This document shows positions 9,073 to 18,500 of a stretch of 64,000 nt of DNA, one piece after another (position 1 is the first letter of the stretch; every line of letters begins with the position of its first letter). The translations under genes were made by a program, and so were the position numbers. Below the pieces are notes generated by a model. That model saw nothing but the letters and a program-made list of their open reading frames with translations, searched no databases and had not been told where the DNA came from. Source of the DNA: an uncultured Pseudomonadota bacterium. Lineage in GTDB: Bacteria > Myxococcota_A > UBA796 > GCA-2862545. The stretch covers positions 1-64,000 of the forward strand of contig CAJXTB010000029.1 in assembly GCA_913061235.1 (NCBI GenBank), in the 5' to 3' direction.

Positions 9073-9359
9073 GCCCACCGCTGTAGCCTAGCTACGGTCA
9101 GACCGGCGAGGCGATTTGTGGTGTGCAAAAGGCAGCTTGTCACGTCAGCAAGCACGGGGTACACGTTGGAAACACCCAAATCCGGAGGCTGACATGACAC
9201 CCATTGTTCAACATACACCCGTGCTCTGTTCCACATCGTCCTCCTTGGATGAGCGGGTCTAAACAAGGAACGTCGCGGCCAGCACTTGGTGCTGTGTCGT
9301 TGTCGGGCGCTGCTGTGTGGCGCCTCTCCCCGGGACGCTTGCGTCCGGAGATTCTTACA

Positions 9360-10403
9360 TTGTCTACTACTTTATCGCAGCTTGGGTTCACCCCAAGCTG
9401 GGCGGCGGCGTTTGCTGTCGTGCAACTGCCGGGGACTGTCCCTGGTCGTGTTTCTCATGTTCACCGCGGGCAGATCGACGTCTTGTGCGAGCAAGGCTCC
9501 CTACGTGTCTCCGTTCCTTCTACGTTTTGCGGGCCAGATGGGCCTGCGACCGGCGACTGGGTCGCCGTACAATCCGATGGTGGCCCCGATGGTCTAGGGG
9601 TGCTGCGGGCCATGGTGCCGCGTACTTCCGAGTTTCGTCGACGAACATCAGGCCGACAGTTCGCCAATCAAACGGTCGCAGCAAACATCGATACGGTGTT
9701 CATTGTGATGTCCGTGAACGGGGACTTGAGCCCGGCTCGTGTGGACCGCTATCTGGCCGCCGTTCACGCGAGTGGTGCCCATGCCGTTGTGGTGTACACC
9801 AAGGTCGACTTGTCGCCTGATGTGCGCCTGCCTGTTGTGACAGATGTTCCAATGGTCGCGGTGAGCGCTCTCACTGGACGTGGACTTGCAAACTTGATTC
9901 CTTGGCTGTCTCCCGGTTCTACCGTGGCGCTGGTCGGGTCGTCTGGGACCGGCAAGTCGACGCTAGCGAATGCGCTGGCTGGAGACGTGGTCATGGATAC
10001 GGGTGGAATCCGTCGACACGATGACCGTGGCAAGCACACCACCACCGTCCGCGCGTTGATTCCGCTGCCAAGTGGCGCGTGCTTGGTCGATACCCCGGGT
10101 ATGCGAGAGCTGGCCTTGGCGGTGGATGACGTGGATGTTGCGTCGGCGTTCTCAGACGTTGTGTCTGTTGCGCAGAACTGTCGCTTTCGAGACTGTCTTC
10201 ATGGTGAGGAGCCGGGATGCGCCGTTCAGGAGGCGATTGCTGCCGGCGAGCTGTCCGAGCGTCGATTGTCCAGCTTGCGCAAGCTTCAACGCGAGCAAGC
10301 GTTTGCTCAGCGGCGTGAGAACGTGAAGCAAAAGCGCAGGTATGAGCGCACGCGACAGGCCGAGGTGCGTCGTGTGACTCCGCGCGGCTCGTCCAAGTAC
10401 TAG
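9360..10403 (+). CDS. rsgA: Ribosome small-subunit maturation GTPase RsgA
   Basis: A circularly permuted GTPase that assists late 30S ribosome assembly. In order: an OB-fold region (AAFAVVQLPGTVPGRVSHVHRG), G4 TKVD in VVYTKVDLS, G1 GSSGTGKST, the TTT-type switch (KHTTTVRALI), G3 DTPGM, then a zinc finger CRFRDCLHGEEPGCAV. The permuted order G4-G1-G3 and the C-terminal zinc knuckle are diagnostic. The open frame extends upstream to 9204, but a TTG at 9360 preceded by GGAG nine bases away gives a 347-residue protein starting MSTTLSQLGFTPSW, the normal N-terminus of this family, so I use that start. A GGACGC/GCGTCC hairpin just precedes the ribosome-binding site. Confidence 0.92.
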   Translation: MSTTLSQLGFTPSWAAAFAVVQLPGTVPGRVSHVHRGQIDVLCEQGSLRVSVPSTFCGPDGPATGDWVAVQSDGGPDGLGVLRAMVPRTSEFRRRTSGRQFANQTVAANIDTVFIVMSVNGDLSPARVDRYLAAVHASGAHAVVVYTKVDLSPDVRLPVVTDVPMVAVSALTGRGLANLIPWLSPGSTVALVGSSGTGKSTLANALAGDVVMDTGGIRRHDDRGKHTTTVRALIPLPSGACLVDTPGMRELALAVDDVDVASAFSDVVSVAQNCRFRDCLHGEEPGCAVQEAIAAGELSERRLSSLRKLQREQAFAQRRENVKQKRRYERTRQAEVRRVTPRGSSKY

Positions 10404-10418
10404 CGGGCCTCTAGGTGG

Positions 10419-10444
10419 GTACCTCTCCGGTTTCGGGGAGGTAC
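10419..10444. terminator. Hairpin between rsgA and the convergent repeat-protein gene
   Basis: GTACCTCTCC (10419-10428) pairs with GGGGAGGTAC (10435-10444) across a six-base loop, with a single G-U wobble. It sits between two convergent stop codons 46 bases apart. There is no strong T-run on either side, so a terminator role rests on position. Confidence 0.55.
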
Positions 10445-10449
10445 TCGTC

Positions 10450-11382
10450 CTACAGGTCGCGCTTTTTCCGCTTCGGTTCATCATCGCTTCCAGACGCGTC
10501 GTCGGTTGCTGATGCGTCGCCGCTCGATGAAGAGCTTGTGGCTGGGCCGAGGCGTCGGAGTCGCGAGAGCTCTCTGCGTGCGGCGGACTCGCGCTCTTCT
10601 TGCTGGGGGGACACTCCGACCTGGGCACGGGCCTCTTGTGCACGCTTCAGCGCGTCTTCAGCAGCCTTGAAAGGGTCTCGCACACGGGATGACCGGGTGG
10701 TGGTTGAGGTGGATGGCTCAGTCTTTGGCGCACCCCCTCTGGCGAGCCGGGCGGTCTCAAGGGCTTGGTTGGCTGCGCTAAATGGGTCGCTACGGTCGGG
10801 TGGGACGCGGGACGGGAGCTCTAGCGATACGCCTCGTGCTTGAGCGGCCATAGCAAGGGCCTTTTCAGCTGCGTCTAGCGGGTCGGGCCGCGAGGAGTAC
10901 ACCACTCGAGGGGCTGCGCTGATCTCCGTGGGGGCGTCTGGTGAGACCAGTTCGGGCTCCGGGGCTGGCTCTGGCTCTGGCTCTGGCTCCGGCTCTGGCT
11001 CCGACTGGGTCGACTTCGACGCAGCGACGGCTCCTCCGAGCTCTGCTTTCATCCGTGCCAACTCATCTTTGGCCTGTTCCAGACGCAGGGCGGCTGCCTC
11101 TTCGTCGTCAGAATCGTCGTCCGACAGGTCGTCGGCCTCGTGCGTTGCCTCGTCATTGTCTGCAGGCGCGAAGAGGTCTTCGTCCACGTCGATAGCGGCG
11201 GGGAGAAGTGTGTCGCCAGCCGCAGCGCTCTGACTTTGCTTGTTCGCCAATGTGGCTTCCAGGTCGGTGAGCATGCCTCCTGCAGCCTTCGACACTCGGT
11301 CGAGGGCTTGCGTGGCAAGAGCACTCGCAGCAGCGGCCGCAAGCTTGGCACTGGCGCTGTCGGATTCCGAGTCGTTGCTCAC
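10450..11382 (-). CDS. Low-complexity protein with three DPxxAAxxAL repeats and a Glu-Pro tract
   Basis: About 310 residues, cytoplasmic by lack of a signal. A GTG at 11382 with AGAGAGG upstream is the best start; an upstream GTG at 11424 has no such signal. Residues 1-130 are Ala/Ser/Asp-rich and probably partly helical. A Glu-Pro tract (EPEPEPEPEPAPEPE) follows. Then come three degenerate repeats about 35 residues apart: DPLDAAEKALAMAAQARG, DPFSAANQALETARLARG and DPFKAAEDALKRAQEARA. The C-terminus is Ser/Asp- then Lys/Arg-rich. No family is recognised. The repeats resemble short amphipathic helices that could bind one partner several times, joined by disordered linkers. The Glu-Pro tract is encoded by a hexanucleotide repeat. 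Confidence 0.72.
   Translation of the reverse strand: MSNDSESDSASAKLAAAAASALATQALDRVSKAAGGMLTDLEATLANKQSQSAAAGDTLLPAAIDVDEDLFAPADNDEATHEADDLSDDDSDDEEAAALRLEQAKDELARMKAELGGAVAASKSTQSEPEPEPEPEPEPAPEPELVSPDAPTEISAAPRVVYSSRPDPLDAAEKALAMAAQARGVSLELPSRVPPDRSDPFSAANQALETARLARGGAPKTEPSTSTTTRSSRVRDPFKAAEDALKRAQEARAQVGVSPQQEERESAARRELSRLRRLGPATSSSSSGDASATDDASGSDDEPKRKKRDL
10966..11001. repeat. Hexanucleotide tandem repeat inside the coding region
   Basis: Six consecutive copies of TGGCTC or its variant CGGCTC, encoding Glu-Pro on the minus strand. Tandem hexamers keep the frame when copies are gained or lost, so the length of the tract may vary between strains. Confidence 0.8.
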
Positions 11383-11554
11383 TATGGGCCTCTCTGTGAC
11401 GGGTAGGGTTCGAGTCAGCGGCACGAAGTATTGCAGATGCTGAGCAACAACGCCCCCCCGACAGCGTGGGTTCAGACCCAGTCAGCCACACGTGTACGGC
11501 GGATGTGCCTGCTTTCGGCGGGTGTTCAGCGGTGATGCGCCTGCGTACTCGTGC

Positions 11555-13474
11555 CTAGCGGCGTCGGCGTGCCGCAAAGAACACGCTGCCGAAGAGCAGT
11601 GGAAGCCAGGGAAGTTGTGCCGGTCGACCGCTACAGCCACCACAGTCCGGGCTGCCTGTGTTGCCCCCGGTTGCGGGGTCGATGGGGTCGGGGTCCTCTC
11701 CGCCTACCAACACCTCGTCGAGGTCGCAGAAGCTGGTCCACGGGGCGTTGGTCTCGACGTCTTCGTCTGTGTCGCGTGCGGCGCAGGACTCGTCCTCGGA
11801 CCAGTCGACCCAATCGCCTGCGCGTCCGATCTGGGTGGCGTAGGTGGAGAAGGGGTCGTAGCCACCACCGTCCCTGGCTTTGAAGACGACGGGCTCGACG
11901 CACTGGTCGTTGTTGAGCGCCTGTGTGACCTGCTCGTCTGTGTATTGGGCGATAATCTCGGCCATCGCTGGAGTGGTGCTGTTCCAGCAGCAGGTCTTGC
12001 TGTTCGCGTAGTCTAGCTCGGCGTAGACGTAGTCAGCGGTGACCCGGTAGTGCCGGTCGACGCGCTCGCGGGACCAGTCCCACTCGGAGTCCATGAGCGC
12101 ATACAGGTCGTCAAAGGCTCGCTCTCGTCGCTGACGGTTAGCGCAAGATGCGGGGCGACGCTCCAAGTTGGTACGCGCGGTCTCGATGCGGTCCAAGAAC
12201 ACATCGCGCTGTTCCTGCGGGGTGAGGTCTCCAAGTATGGTGGCGAACTCGGCAGGACGCGCCTCGATAGCGGGCCAGTCGGTCGAGCCAATCCAGTCGC
12301 TGACATCCGAGTCCGGCACGTTGTTACGCCAGCGTCCGTCGCTGATTTCGGCGGTTCGCCAACGCTTGATGCCTCCACCGAACTCGCTGTACGATGTGCC
12401 GTCCGGTCCGGTGGATGCGTTGCCACTGTAGGGCGAGGTGAAGTAGCCCTTGCTGAAGCGTGCGTTGTACCAGCGGGGCTGGATACGGGGCATGGAACCG
12501 AAGATAATCTCTGCATCGAGGTTACCGCCGGGGAGTTCCTCGACTTCTTTGACGACCATCACGTGGCCGATGCCTTGGGCCTGCCAGCGGTGAAGCAACA
12601 CATCGCCTTCCCGCAGCGCGGTGGGCTGTAGATTGAACAGGTTGTGGGCGTCTGCGATGTTGATGCTGCCGAAGTTGGGCAGCAGGCGAAGCAAGAACCA
12701 GCCAACGCGCTTGTTCAGGTGGAGCTCGTCAAAGTAGGCCCCAGCGTAGGCGTCTGCGCCCAAGAACTCGACGACGTCGTCGCGGGCGGATGTGATGGCG
12801 CGGGTCTCGAGGGACGTGTCGTCTGGCCAGGCGGCGTCGAGGGCAGAGCCGCTCAAGTGTCCGAAATCATCGGTGTAGTCGCTGTACGATGTTGCGAAGC
12901 GTGGGGTGCCCGACAGCCGTGCGCCGGTGCCGCTGACCAAGCCAAAGTGGCCGTAGTACACGGTCTGACCAATGGGGGGCGAATACGCTGACATGAAGAA
13001 GGGCAGCTCGTACCAAGCTGCAAAGCTGACCCGGAGGAACATGGCCATCTCGGCGCACTCTAGGCGCGGAGAGGGCAGGGTTCGTCCCCAAGGAGTGGTG
13101 ACCTCGACCGTAGCGTGGCCGTCTTCTCCCGTGACTTCGGTCAGACTATCGACCCATAGGGCAAACTTGTCATCCCAGTCCAGGCCACTGTTCGCGCCCC
13201 AAGCAAGGCCAGCGTCGTTGTCTGTGGCGTCCCAAGAGCGGGAGACCGGCCAGACTTCGGTGTCGGACGCTAGGCCACTTGTGGTCGGTCCCACAGCTGT
13301 CAGACCGATGGAGCGGTAGACGTCGCGAACGGGCTCCAAGGTGTCTTTGCCAACGCCGAGGTCGTGTACGGGAAGGTCGTTGGAGAAGCTGTCTACAACG
13401 GACAAGTCCGGTACCGCAGTCTCGGGGACGCAGGCAGCGAGCAACAGAGCGGACAATGGCAGGAGAGTGCGCAA
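11555..13474 (-). CDS. Large lipoprotein, possible NlpC/P60-like cysteine peptidase, with MYXO-CTERM-like tail
   Basis: A 639-residue surface protein beginning with TTG at 13474 (GAGGT five bases upstream). MRTLLPLSALLLAAC is a lipoprotein signal. In the middle, LECAEMAMFLR and, about 130 residues later, GDVLLHRW...GIGHVMVV form a Cys/His arrangement reminiscent of NlpC/P60- or amidase-type papain-like enzymes; this assignment is tentative. The C-terminus reads CGGCSGR, then about 15 hydrophobic residues, then ARRRR: a tripartite tail like the MYXO-CTERM sorting signal. Having both an N-terminal lipobox and a C-terminal sorting tail is odd. Around residues 430-520 an Arg/Asp-rich helical segment is present. 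It is a single gene in its own region. Confidence 0.72.
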   Translation of the reverse strand: MRTLLPLSALLLAACVPETAVPDLSVVDSFSNDLPVHDLGVGKDTLEPVRDVYRSIGLTAVGPTTSGLASDTEVWPVSRSWDATDNDAGLAWGANSGLDWDDKFALWVDSLTEVTGEDGHATVEVTTPWGRTLPSPRLECAEMAMFLRVSFAAWYELPFFMSAYSPPIGQTVYYGHFGLVSGTGARLSGTPRFATSYSDYTDDFGHLSGSALDAAWPDDTSLETRAITSARDDVVEFLGADAYAGAYFDELHLNKRVGWFLLRLLPNFGSINIADAHNLFNLQPTALREGDVLLHRWQAQGIGHVMVVKEVEELPGGNLDAEIIFGSMPRIQPRWYNARFSKGYFTSPYSGNASTGPDGTSYSEFGGGIKRWRTAEISDGRWRNNVPDSDVSDWIGSTDWPAIEARPAEFATILGDLTPQEQRDVFLDRIETARTNLERRPASCANRQRRERAFDDLYALMDSEWDWSRERVDRHYRVTADYVYAELDYANSKTCCWNSTTPAMAEIIAQYTDEQVTQALNNDQCVEPVVFKARDGGGYDPFSTYATQIGRAGDWVDWSEDESCAARDTDEDVETNAPWTSFCDLDEVLVGGEDPDPIDPATGGNTGSPDCGGCSGRPAQLPWLPLLFGSVFFAARRRR

Positions 13475-13625
13475 CGAAACCTCACAGTGGCGTGGTGCAG
13501 GCCACGCGTGCGGGCTGGTAGTTCGAACCGTGGGTTCTGGCTACTCGTTCGCAGCCAACGGGTCTCGAGTTCCATGGATCAAAGCGCTATTTTCGGAGTG
13601 AAAGCGTCACCCGCTCTACGCAGTC

Positions 13626-14114
13626 CTAGGGCTGCTCGGCAGCGTCAACATCACCGGGGCGCAGCTCGGCGGTCAAGCCGTACAAGAAGCGCCGAACCAC
13701 CTGGCCGCCAGCTTCGCGGAAGTGCTTGTGGCTTGGCTTGCGAAACAGCGCGGTCAGTTCGTGCTTCGACATGACGTGGCCGCCCTTGGCCAAGATGGCG
13801 AGCATGCTGGCTTCGCGGAAGTTCAGCGCAATGCGAAGCTTCTTGAGGATCTGGTTGTTGTTCAACTCAGAGGGCTCAGGAACCGGTGCACTGGGGTCGC
13901 GTGGACCGCGCTTGGTGATGATGAAACCGTCTAGGAAGGCACCCAAGATGTCGCCGTCGCAGACGACCATTTCCGGCTCTTCTTCGCGAGCCATGAGGTT
14001 TCGAACGCCGTTCTCGTCTGTTTCATAGCCACCCAGAGCGAATGTGCTCACCATGCTGGCGTCACTCAGGTTGATAGCAAAACGGAGTCGGCGGAGAATG
14101 TCGTTGTTGTTCAT
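13626..14114 (-). CDS. DUF1456 (YehS-like) family protein
   Basis: A 162-residue cytoplasmic protein made of two similar halves. Each begins with the family signature: MNNNDILRRLRFAINLSDA at the N-terminus and LNNNQILKKLRIALNFREA near residue 84, followed by a helical segment ending in a gate-like FLxGL or FLYGL motif. Length and duplication match DUF1456 proteins such as Escherichia coli YehS, whose function is unknown. GAGGG precedes the ATG by eight bases. It stands alone, divergent from the lipoprotein at 14185. Confidence 0.9.
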   Translation of the reverse strand: MNNNDILRRLRFAINLSDASMVSTFALGGYETDENGVRNLMAREEEPEMVVCDGDILGAFLDGFIITKRGPRDPSAPVPEPSELNNNQILKKLRIALNFREASMLAILAKGGHVMSKHELTALFRKPSHKHFREAGGQVVRRFLYGLTAELRPGDVDAAEQP

Positions 14115-14184
14115 GCGGAGCCCTCTAACGTCTCGACCTTCGGACGGTTGTGCTGTACAACGACTTCACTGACCTGGAGTCTCC

Positions 14185-15030
14185 ATGCGTATGTCGTCCC
14201 TCGTTGTTCTTATCGCTCTTCTCGTGCCCGGCATAGGCTGCGCCCGACCGGACAAAGGGCCGCCGTCCCCACCGCTTACAGCGCCTAGTACACCTGTCTT
14301 GGAAGCCGACCATGGCGCCATAATGCAAGCGGATGCTGGGGCCGTGTCTGCGTTTCTGCAGTCGGACTTCACGATCTGTGATGCCAAGGTCTTGGCGACC
14401 GTGTGGGATCTGACCCTGCATGACGCGAAGGCCACGATTGGCCAGAAGATCACGAACATGGGACGCGGATTTGCGTTGACCGCGGTGGACAGCAATCGGG
14501 AAGCGGCCATTCAGCGTGGCCTGTCCTGCGACTACCACGACGAAGGGCTGTCTTATGAGGACGCCGAGCGCCTGGCGGCACAGTGGAACCAGACGCCTGC
14601 CGAAGCGAAGATTACCCTTCAGAACAAGCTAATGCGTGGTTGGGCAGGCCCCTACTTGTCCGGCGCGGATGAGGCGGCCAACGACTACCATGAGGCCCCG
14701 GTTGACGACACCATGGCCCAGTTCTTCCAGAGCCACTATCGCTACTGTGATGCCCAGCTTCTCTCGCGGTCATGGGGCGTTTCCGTTTCTGATGCCAAGT
14801 CGTCCATTGGCTACAAGGTCCGTAGCGGAATTGACGTGGATTCGTACCTAGACGACGCGCGCAAAGAGCACACGATTGCCTGTGCCTTCCATGAGAACTT
14901 CAGCATGGAAGAGGCTGCGAAGATGGCTTCTGCGTGGGGAGTCGGCCAGTCGGAAGCCAAGGTTCTCGCAGAGCAGAAGCTTGCATCCGGCAACCACGTT
15001 GGCATTCAGAGCGCACTTGAACGCCATTGA
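14185..15030 (+). CDS. Repeat-containing lipoprotein of unknown function
   Basis: A 281-residue predicted lipoprotein: MRMSSLVVLIALLVPGIGC, lipid Cys at 19, with GGAG just before the start. The mature part has an internal duplication. Each half starts with an element such as FTICDAKVLATVWDLTLHDA or YRYCDAQLLSRSWGVSVSDA, continues with AKxxIGxKI/V, and contains a second element with a single Cys (LSCDYHDEGLSYEDAERLA; IACAFHENFSMEEAAKMA). Each half therefore carries two conserved Cys, suggesting one disulfide per repeat. The helical repeats with alternating W...DAK/EAK motifs look like a small helix-bundle binding domain. I do not recognise the family. It lies 28 bases before the sigma-factor gene and may share its transcript. 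Confidence 0.78.
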   Translation: MRMSSLVVLIALLVPGIGCARPDKGPPSPPLTAPSTPVLEADHGAIMQADAGAVSAFLQSDFTICDAKVLATVWDLTLHDAKATIGQKITNMGRGFALTAVDSNREAAIQRGLSCDYHDEGLSYEDAERLAAQWNQTPAEAKITLQNKLMRGWAGPYLSGADEAANDYHEAPVDDTMAQFFQSHYRYCDAQLLSRSWGVSVSDAKSSIGYKVRSGIDVDSYLDDARKEHTIACAFHENFSMEEAAKMASAWGVGQSEAKVLAEQKLASGNHVGIQSALERH

Positions 15031-15058
15031 TTGTGTAGGTGCCAGTGTATGGTGAGGC

Positions 15059-15547
15059 ATGCCCGAGTCTGCCGAACTGGTTCAAGTTGTCTACGCCGCG
15101 CTCAAGCAAGAAGCGCGGCGTCTACTTCAAGACCGTCCGACCGACCCTCTCCAGGCTACCGAGCTGGTCCACGAGGCGTGGGCGCGTCTTCAGAAGCACC
15201 CGTTTAAGAGTCCACAGCACTACAAAGCTGTGGCGTCTCTCGCGATGGTCCATGTCTTGACAGACCATGCCCGCGCGCGGAACAGCGCCAAGCGCAAGGG
15301 CGAGCACGTGACGTTGTCTGCAGCGGGGTCGAATGACCTAGACCTGGACTTGGTGTCGCTGTACCAAGCGCTCACTCAGCTGCAAGAACTCGATGAGCGC
15401 GCCTATCGTGTGGTCACGCTGCTGTACCTGGGCGGAATGAGCATTGAAGAGGTCTCGGAGTGGATTGGCGTGAGCACGCGCACCGTCCAGATGGAGTGGC
15501 GCATGGCTCGCGCGTGGCTTCTAGACCAGCTCAAAGGGCCGGAATAG
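15059..15547 (+). CDS. ECF RNA polymerase sigma factor, kinase-associated type
   Basis: A 162-residue sigma factor. Residues about 5-75 form region 2 (LVQVVYAALKQEARRLL...DPLQATELVHEAWARL), and residues about 105-158 form region 4 with the helix-turn-helix MSIEEVSEWIGVSTRTVQMEWRMARAWL. The LQATELVHEAW element and ATP-independent short length are typical of the ECF group usually encoded beside Ser/Thr protein kinases and thought to be regulated by phosphorylation instead of an anti-sigma factor. Such a kinase gene lies tail-to-tail only 13 bases away, which supports the pairing. GGTGAGG precedes the ATG. Target promoters are not identifiable from sequence. Confidence 0.92.
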   Translation: MPESAELVQVVYAALKQEARRLLQDRPTDPLQATELVHEAWARLQKHPFKSPQHYKAVASLAMVHVLTDHARARNSAKRKGEHVTLSAAGSNDLDLDLVSLYQALTQLQELDERAYRVVTLLYLGGMSIEEVSEWIGVSTRTVQMEWRMARAWLLDQLKGPE

Positions 15548-15560
15548 TCGGCACGGGCCC

Positions 15561-18500
15561 TTACAGGTCTGTAGAAATCGGGTTGTCTCGGAACTCGGGG
15601 TAGCGTGCGATTCGGTTGTAGATGCCTTGCGCGTTGTCGTTGAGGGCGATGGCGTGCTCAATGTGGGCACGTGCGACGTCCTGCCGTGCGGCATCCAGGC
15701 GAGCCAGGACCAACCAGGCGTCAACTGTGGGGTCGTCGCTGCCACCGACCTCTGTCACCGACAGCGCGACGGACCGGGCGGTCGCTCGTTCACCTTGTAG
15801 AAGGTGTACTTCGGCACGTCGTACCCGTAGGTAGCGCCCGGCCGGTGTCGTCGGGTTGAGCGTGTCAAGCTCTGGACGGAGCAGGGCTTCTTGCACGTCG
15901 GATTGTTCAAGGTCGCTACAGGACTCGCGCAGTGCTTCCATGTAGAGCTGGGCGAAGTCGTTCGGGTACAGCTCCTGCAAGACCGGCACGGTTGCGGCAC
16001 CATGTCGGCGGAGGTGCCAGCGCTGTTCTTGGCGAGTGGCCGCCTGCAGCGCTGTGCCAAACCCTTGGGTGTCCGCAGATGCTAGGGCCCATTCCACAGC
16101 CACACTGGGGTGGGGAGTGCCTATGAGCTCACCATTGAACAGGTGCCGCACGGAGTCGGACTGTGCGACAAGGTCCGCTTCGCGCAGGGTCAATCCCATG
16201 GCGCGCATCTGGTCCAGACGCACGCGGGCCCGTGTGGGGGGCGAGTAGTCGGGGTCTCCGTGGGCGCGCAGTACCAGCTCTGCAGGGCCCAGTTTAATGG
16301 CGTCCGTGGTGTACTCACGCCACTGCTGGCTGCCGTTGTGGCTGTTGAAGCAGCGGGTCTTGTGGGACATGCCGATTCTTGCTGCGCGTAGCCAGACGTT
16401 GTTGGGCCTGGTCTTGGAGATGATGGGGCGGGCGAGGTGTTCGGGCTGATTGTGTCCGCACTGTTGGTACAGCTTGAGAACACCGCCTCCTCCTTGGCCC
16501 CAGAATCCCACCATGAGCTGTGTCTCGCCGTCTTGCTCCAGGCTCAGAGCGAGTCCGGAGCCAAGCTCCATCGAGTCGATGAGAGCGTGAAGCTCAAGCT
16601 GAACCCAGGGGTGGGTCACGGTGACGGGCATGCGTGCAATCACGCCCTCATCGTTCATGACGTCCGCCTCAATGGTGTTGTCTTTCAACCGCAGGGTTCC
16701 AGGCCGCGAGAGCTGCCATCCGGAGAGGTCTTCGTTGAGCAGGTCGAGCTCCGGGGGCGCTTCGATATCCGCCAGCCAAGGAGGAGAGACGCCCGGTCTG
16801 CGATGTTCGGTGGCTCCAGGAAGGTCCATGATGAACAAGCGTGTACGAATGAGGCCGGAACGACTCGCTTCGTCGCCAAGTTCCAAGGCTTTCGCGTATT
16901 GATCTGCGGCATCGATGGGGCGCCCAGCGGCTTCGAGGAGGACGGCTGCGGCGGCGTGAGCGGCGCGCACTGTGGAGTCGTCACGGGCGAGATCAGGAGC
17001 CAACACCAAGGCATTCGCGGCTTCTGCCATGAGTCCGACCCGCACCAAATCGTCGGCGCGAGACCACAGACGCTGCACCACGGCGGAATCGCTAGGCGAG
17101 GGCCCAATCGGATTGTCGGGATTGTAGGGCGTGGTGCTCTGGGGCAGGGCGTCTGTACCGGCTCCGATGAACCACAGGTGCTTGGATTCATCTCCGACCA
17201 ACAGCTCATCATCGCCGTCGTTGTCGACATCTAGAGTGCCGAGTCCTTCGAGCCCGGCGATGACATAGTCTTCGGCACGTCCGAGAATATCTGCTTGAAT
17301 CCACAATAGTTCTTCGAATTGGGGATGGACTTCCTTGAGAGTCCAGGCGATGTCCAGTGTGCCGTCGCCATCAAAGTCGCCAATCTGCGGCGCCTCGATT
17401 TTGGGTGCAGGCTCCGTTGTGTCCGGAACTGGAAGCGGCCAGAAGGAGTCTTGCTCAAGGCCGTCCGGCGTCCAATTCCAAGCGTAGACGCCGGGGTCGG
17501 GGCCGTACGGGTGTTCTGCGGGGAACACGCGCAGGTTGGGCTCCAGGTCGCTCTTGCTCGCGACGATTAGCGGTGATTGGCCTGGCCGGGGCACGACAAC
17601 TAGGCGGTCGAGTGCGCCTGTGGCAATGCGACTGTGCAGGAGCCATCCGTCAGATGTGGCTGTGTATACGCGTAAATCGTACGCCACCCAGGCACCCATG
17701 GCGACCAAGAGCTCGTCTTGTCCATCGCCATCGAGGTCGGCGGCAACGGCATCCATGACGTCGCTATCGAGCCTGTCTATCCCTAAAATTGCAGGGGTTC
17801 CCACACCGGTCTGCAGGTCAACATGGGTCAACGTACGGGTAGGGTAGGCGCGCGCCAAAAGCAGCTCTGGCTGATTGTTGCGACGGGTCGAGACCATTGC
17901 GCGAATGTTGGAGGGCTCGAACTGGCCCACAGGACGCAGCGGCTCGCTTGGGTCGAGCTGGACTGAGTACAGGTCTGCCGAGTGTTGGTTGCCGTTGGCG
18001 AACCAGACGTGTCCATCGTGAAGGAGCAGGTTGTCCTCGGTGGTCCACGCCGTGCTGTTCGTAGGTCTGCCCGACCAAAAAGGCTCAGTGCTTCCCAGGC
18101 GCATGGCCCTGAGCCCATCTTGGTCAATGGTGATGAGGTCGAGCTGGCCATCCTGGTCAAGGTCGACGAGGGCCGCTTTGTCCGCGGTGATGCCAAGGTC
18201 TCGCGCGTGTCCGAACTGGCTCAGCAGCGCATCTGGCGCATGGGTGGGCGCCTGGTCGAACAGTCGCTTGGCCACTGCTGTGCGGTGGAGCTCGTCTGCC
18301 AACTGCTCTCGGGTGGCTTCGTTGAGGCTTTGGCTGAGAAGCCACAGTGAGTCCCAGCTAGCAGTTGCCGAAAAATGTCGGGCCAACGCAATCTGTGATG
18401 CCGACGGGTCCTCCGCAGCCAAGTAGGCTTCGGCCAGGGCATCCCGCACGCCGCCAATTTCGAGGGCCTCCAGGCGTGCTGCCAACAACAGCCAGGCTGC

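Noticed and set aside
9204-9359. Upstream extension of rsgA to an ATG at 9204
   Set aside because: The added 52 residues do not match the family and the TTG at 9360 has a proper ribosome-binding site.
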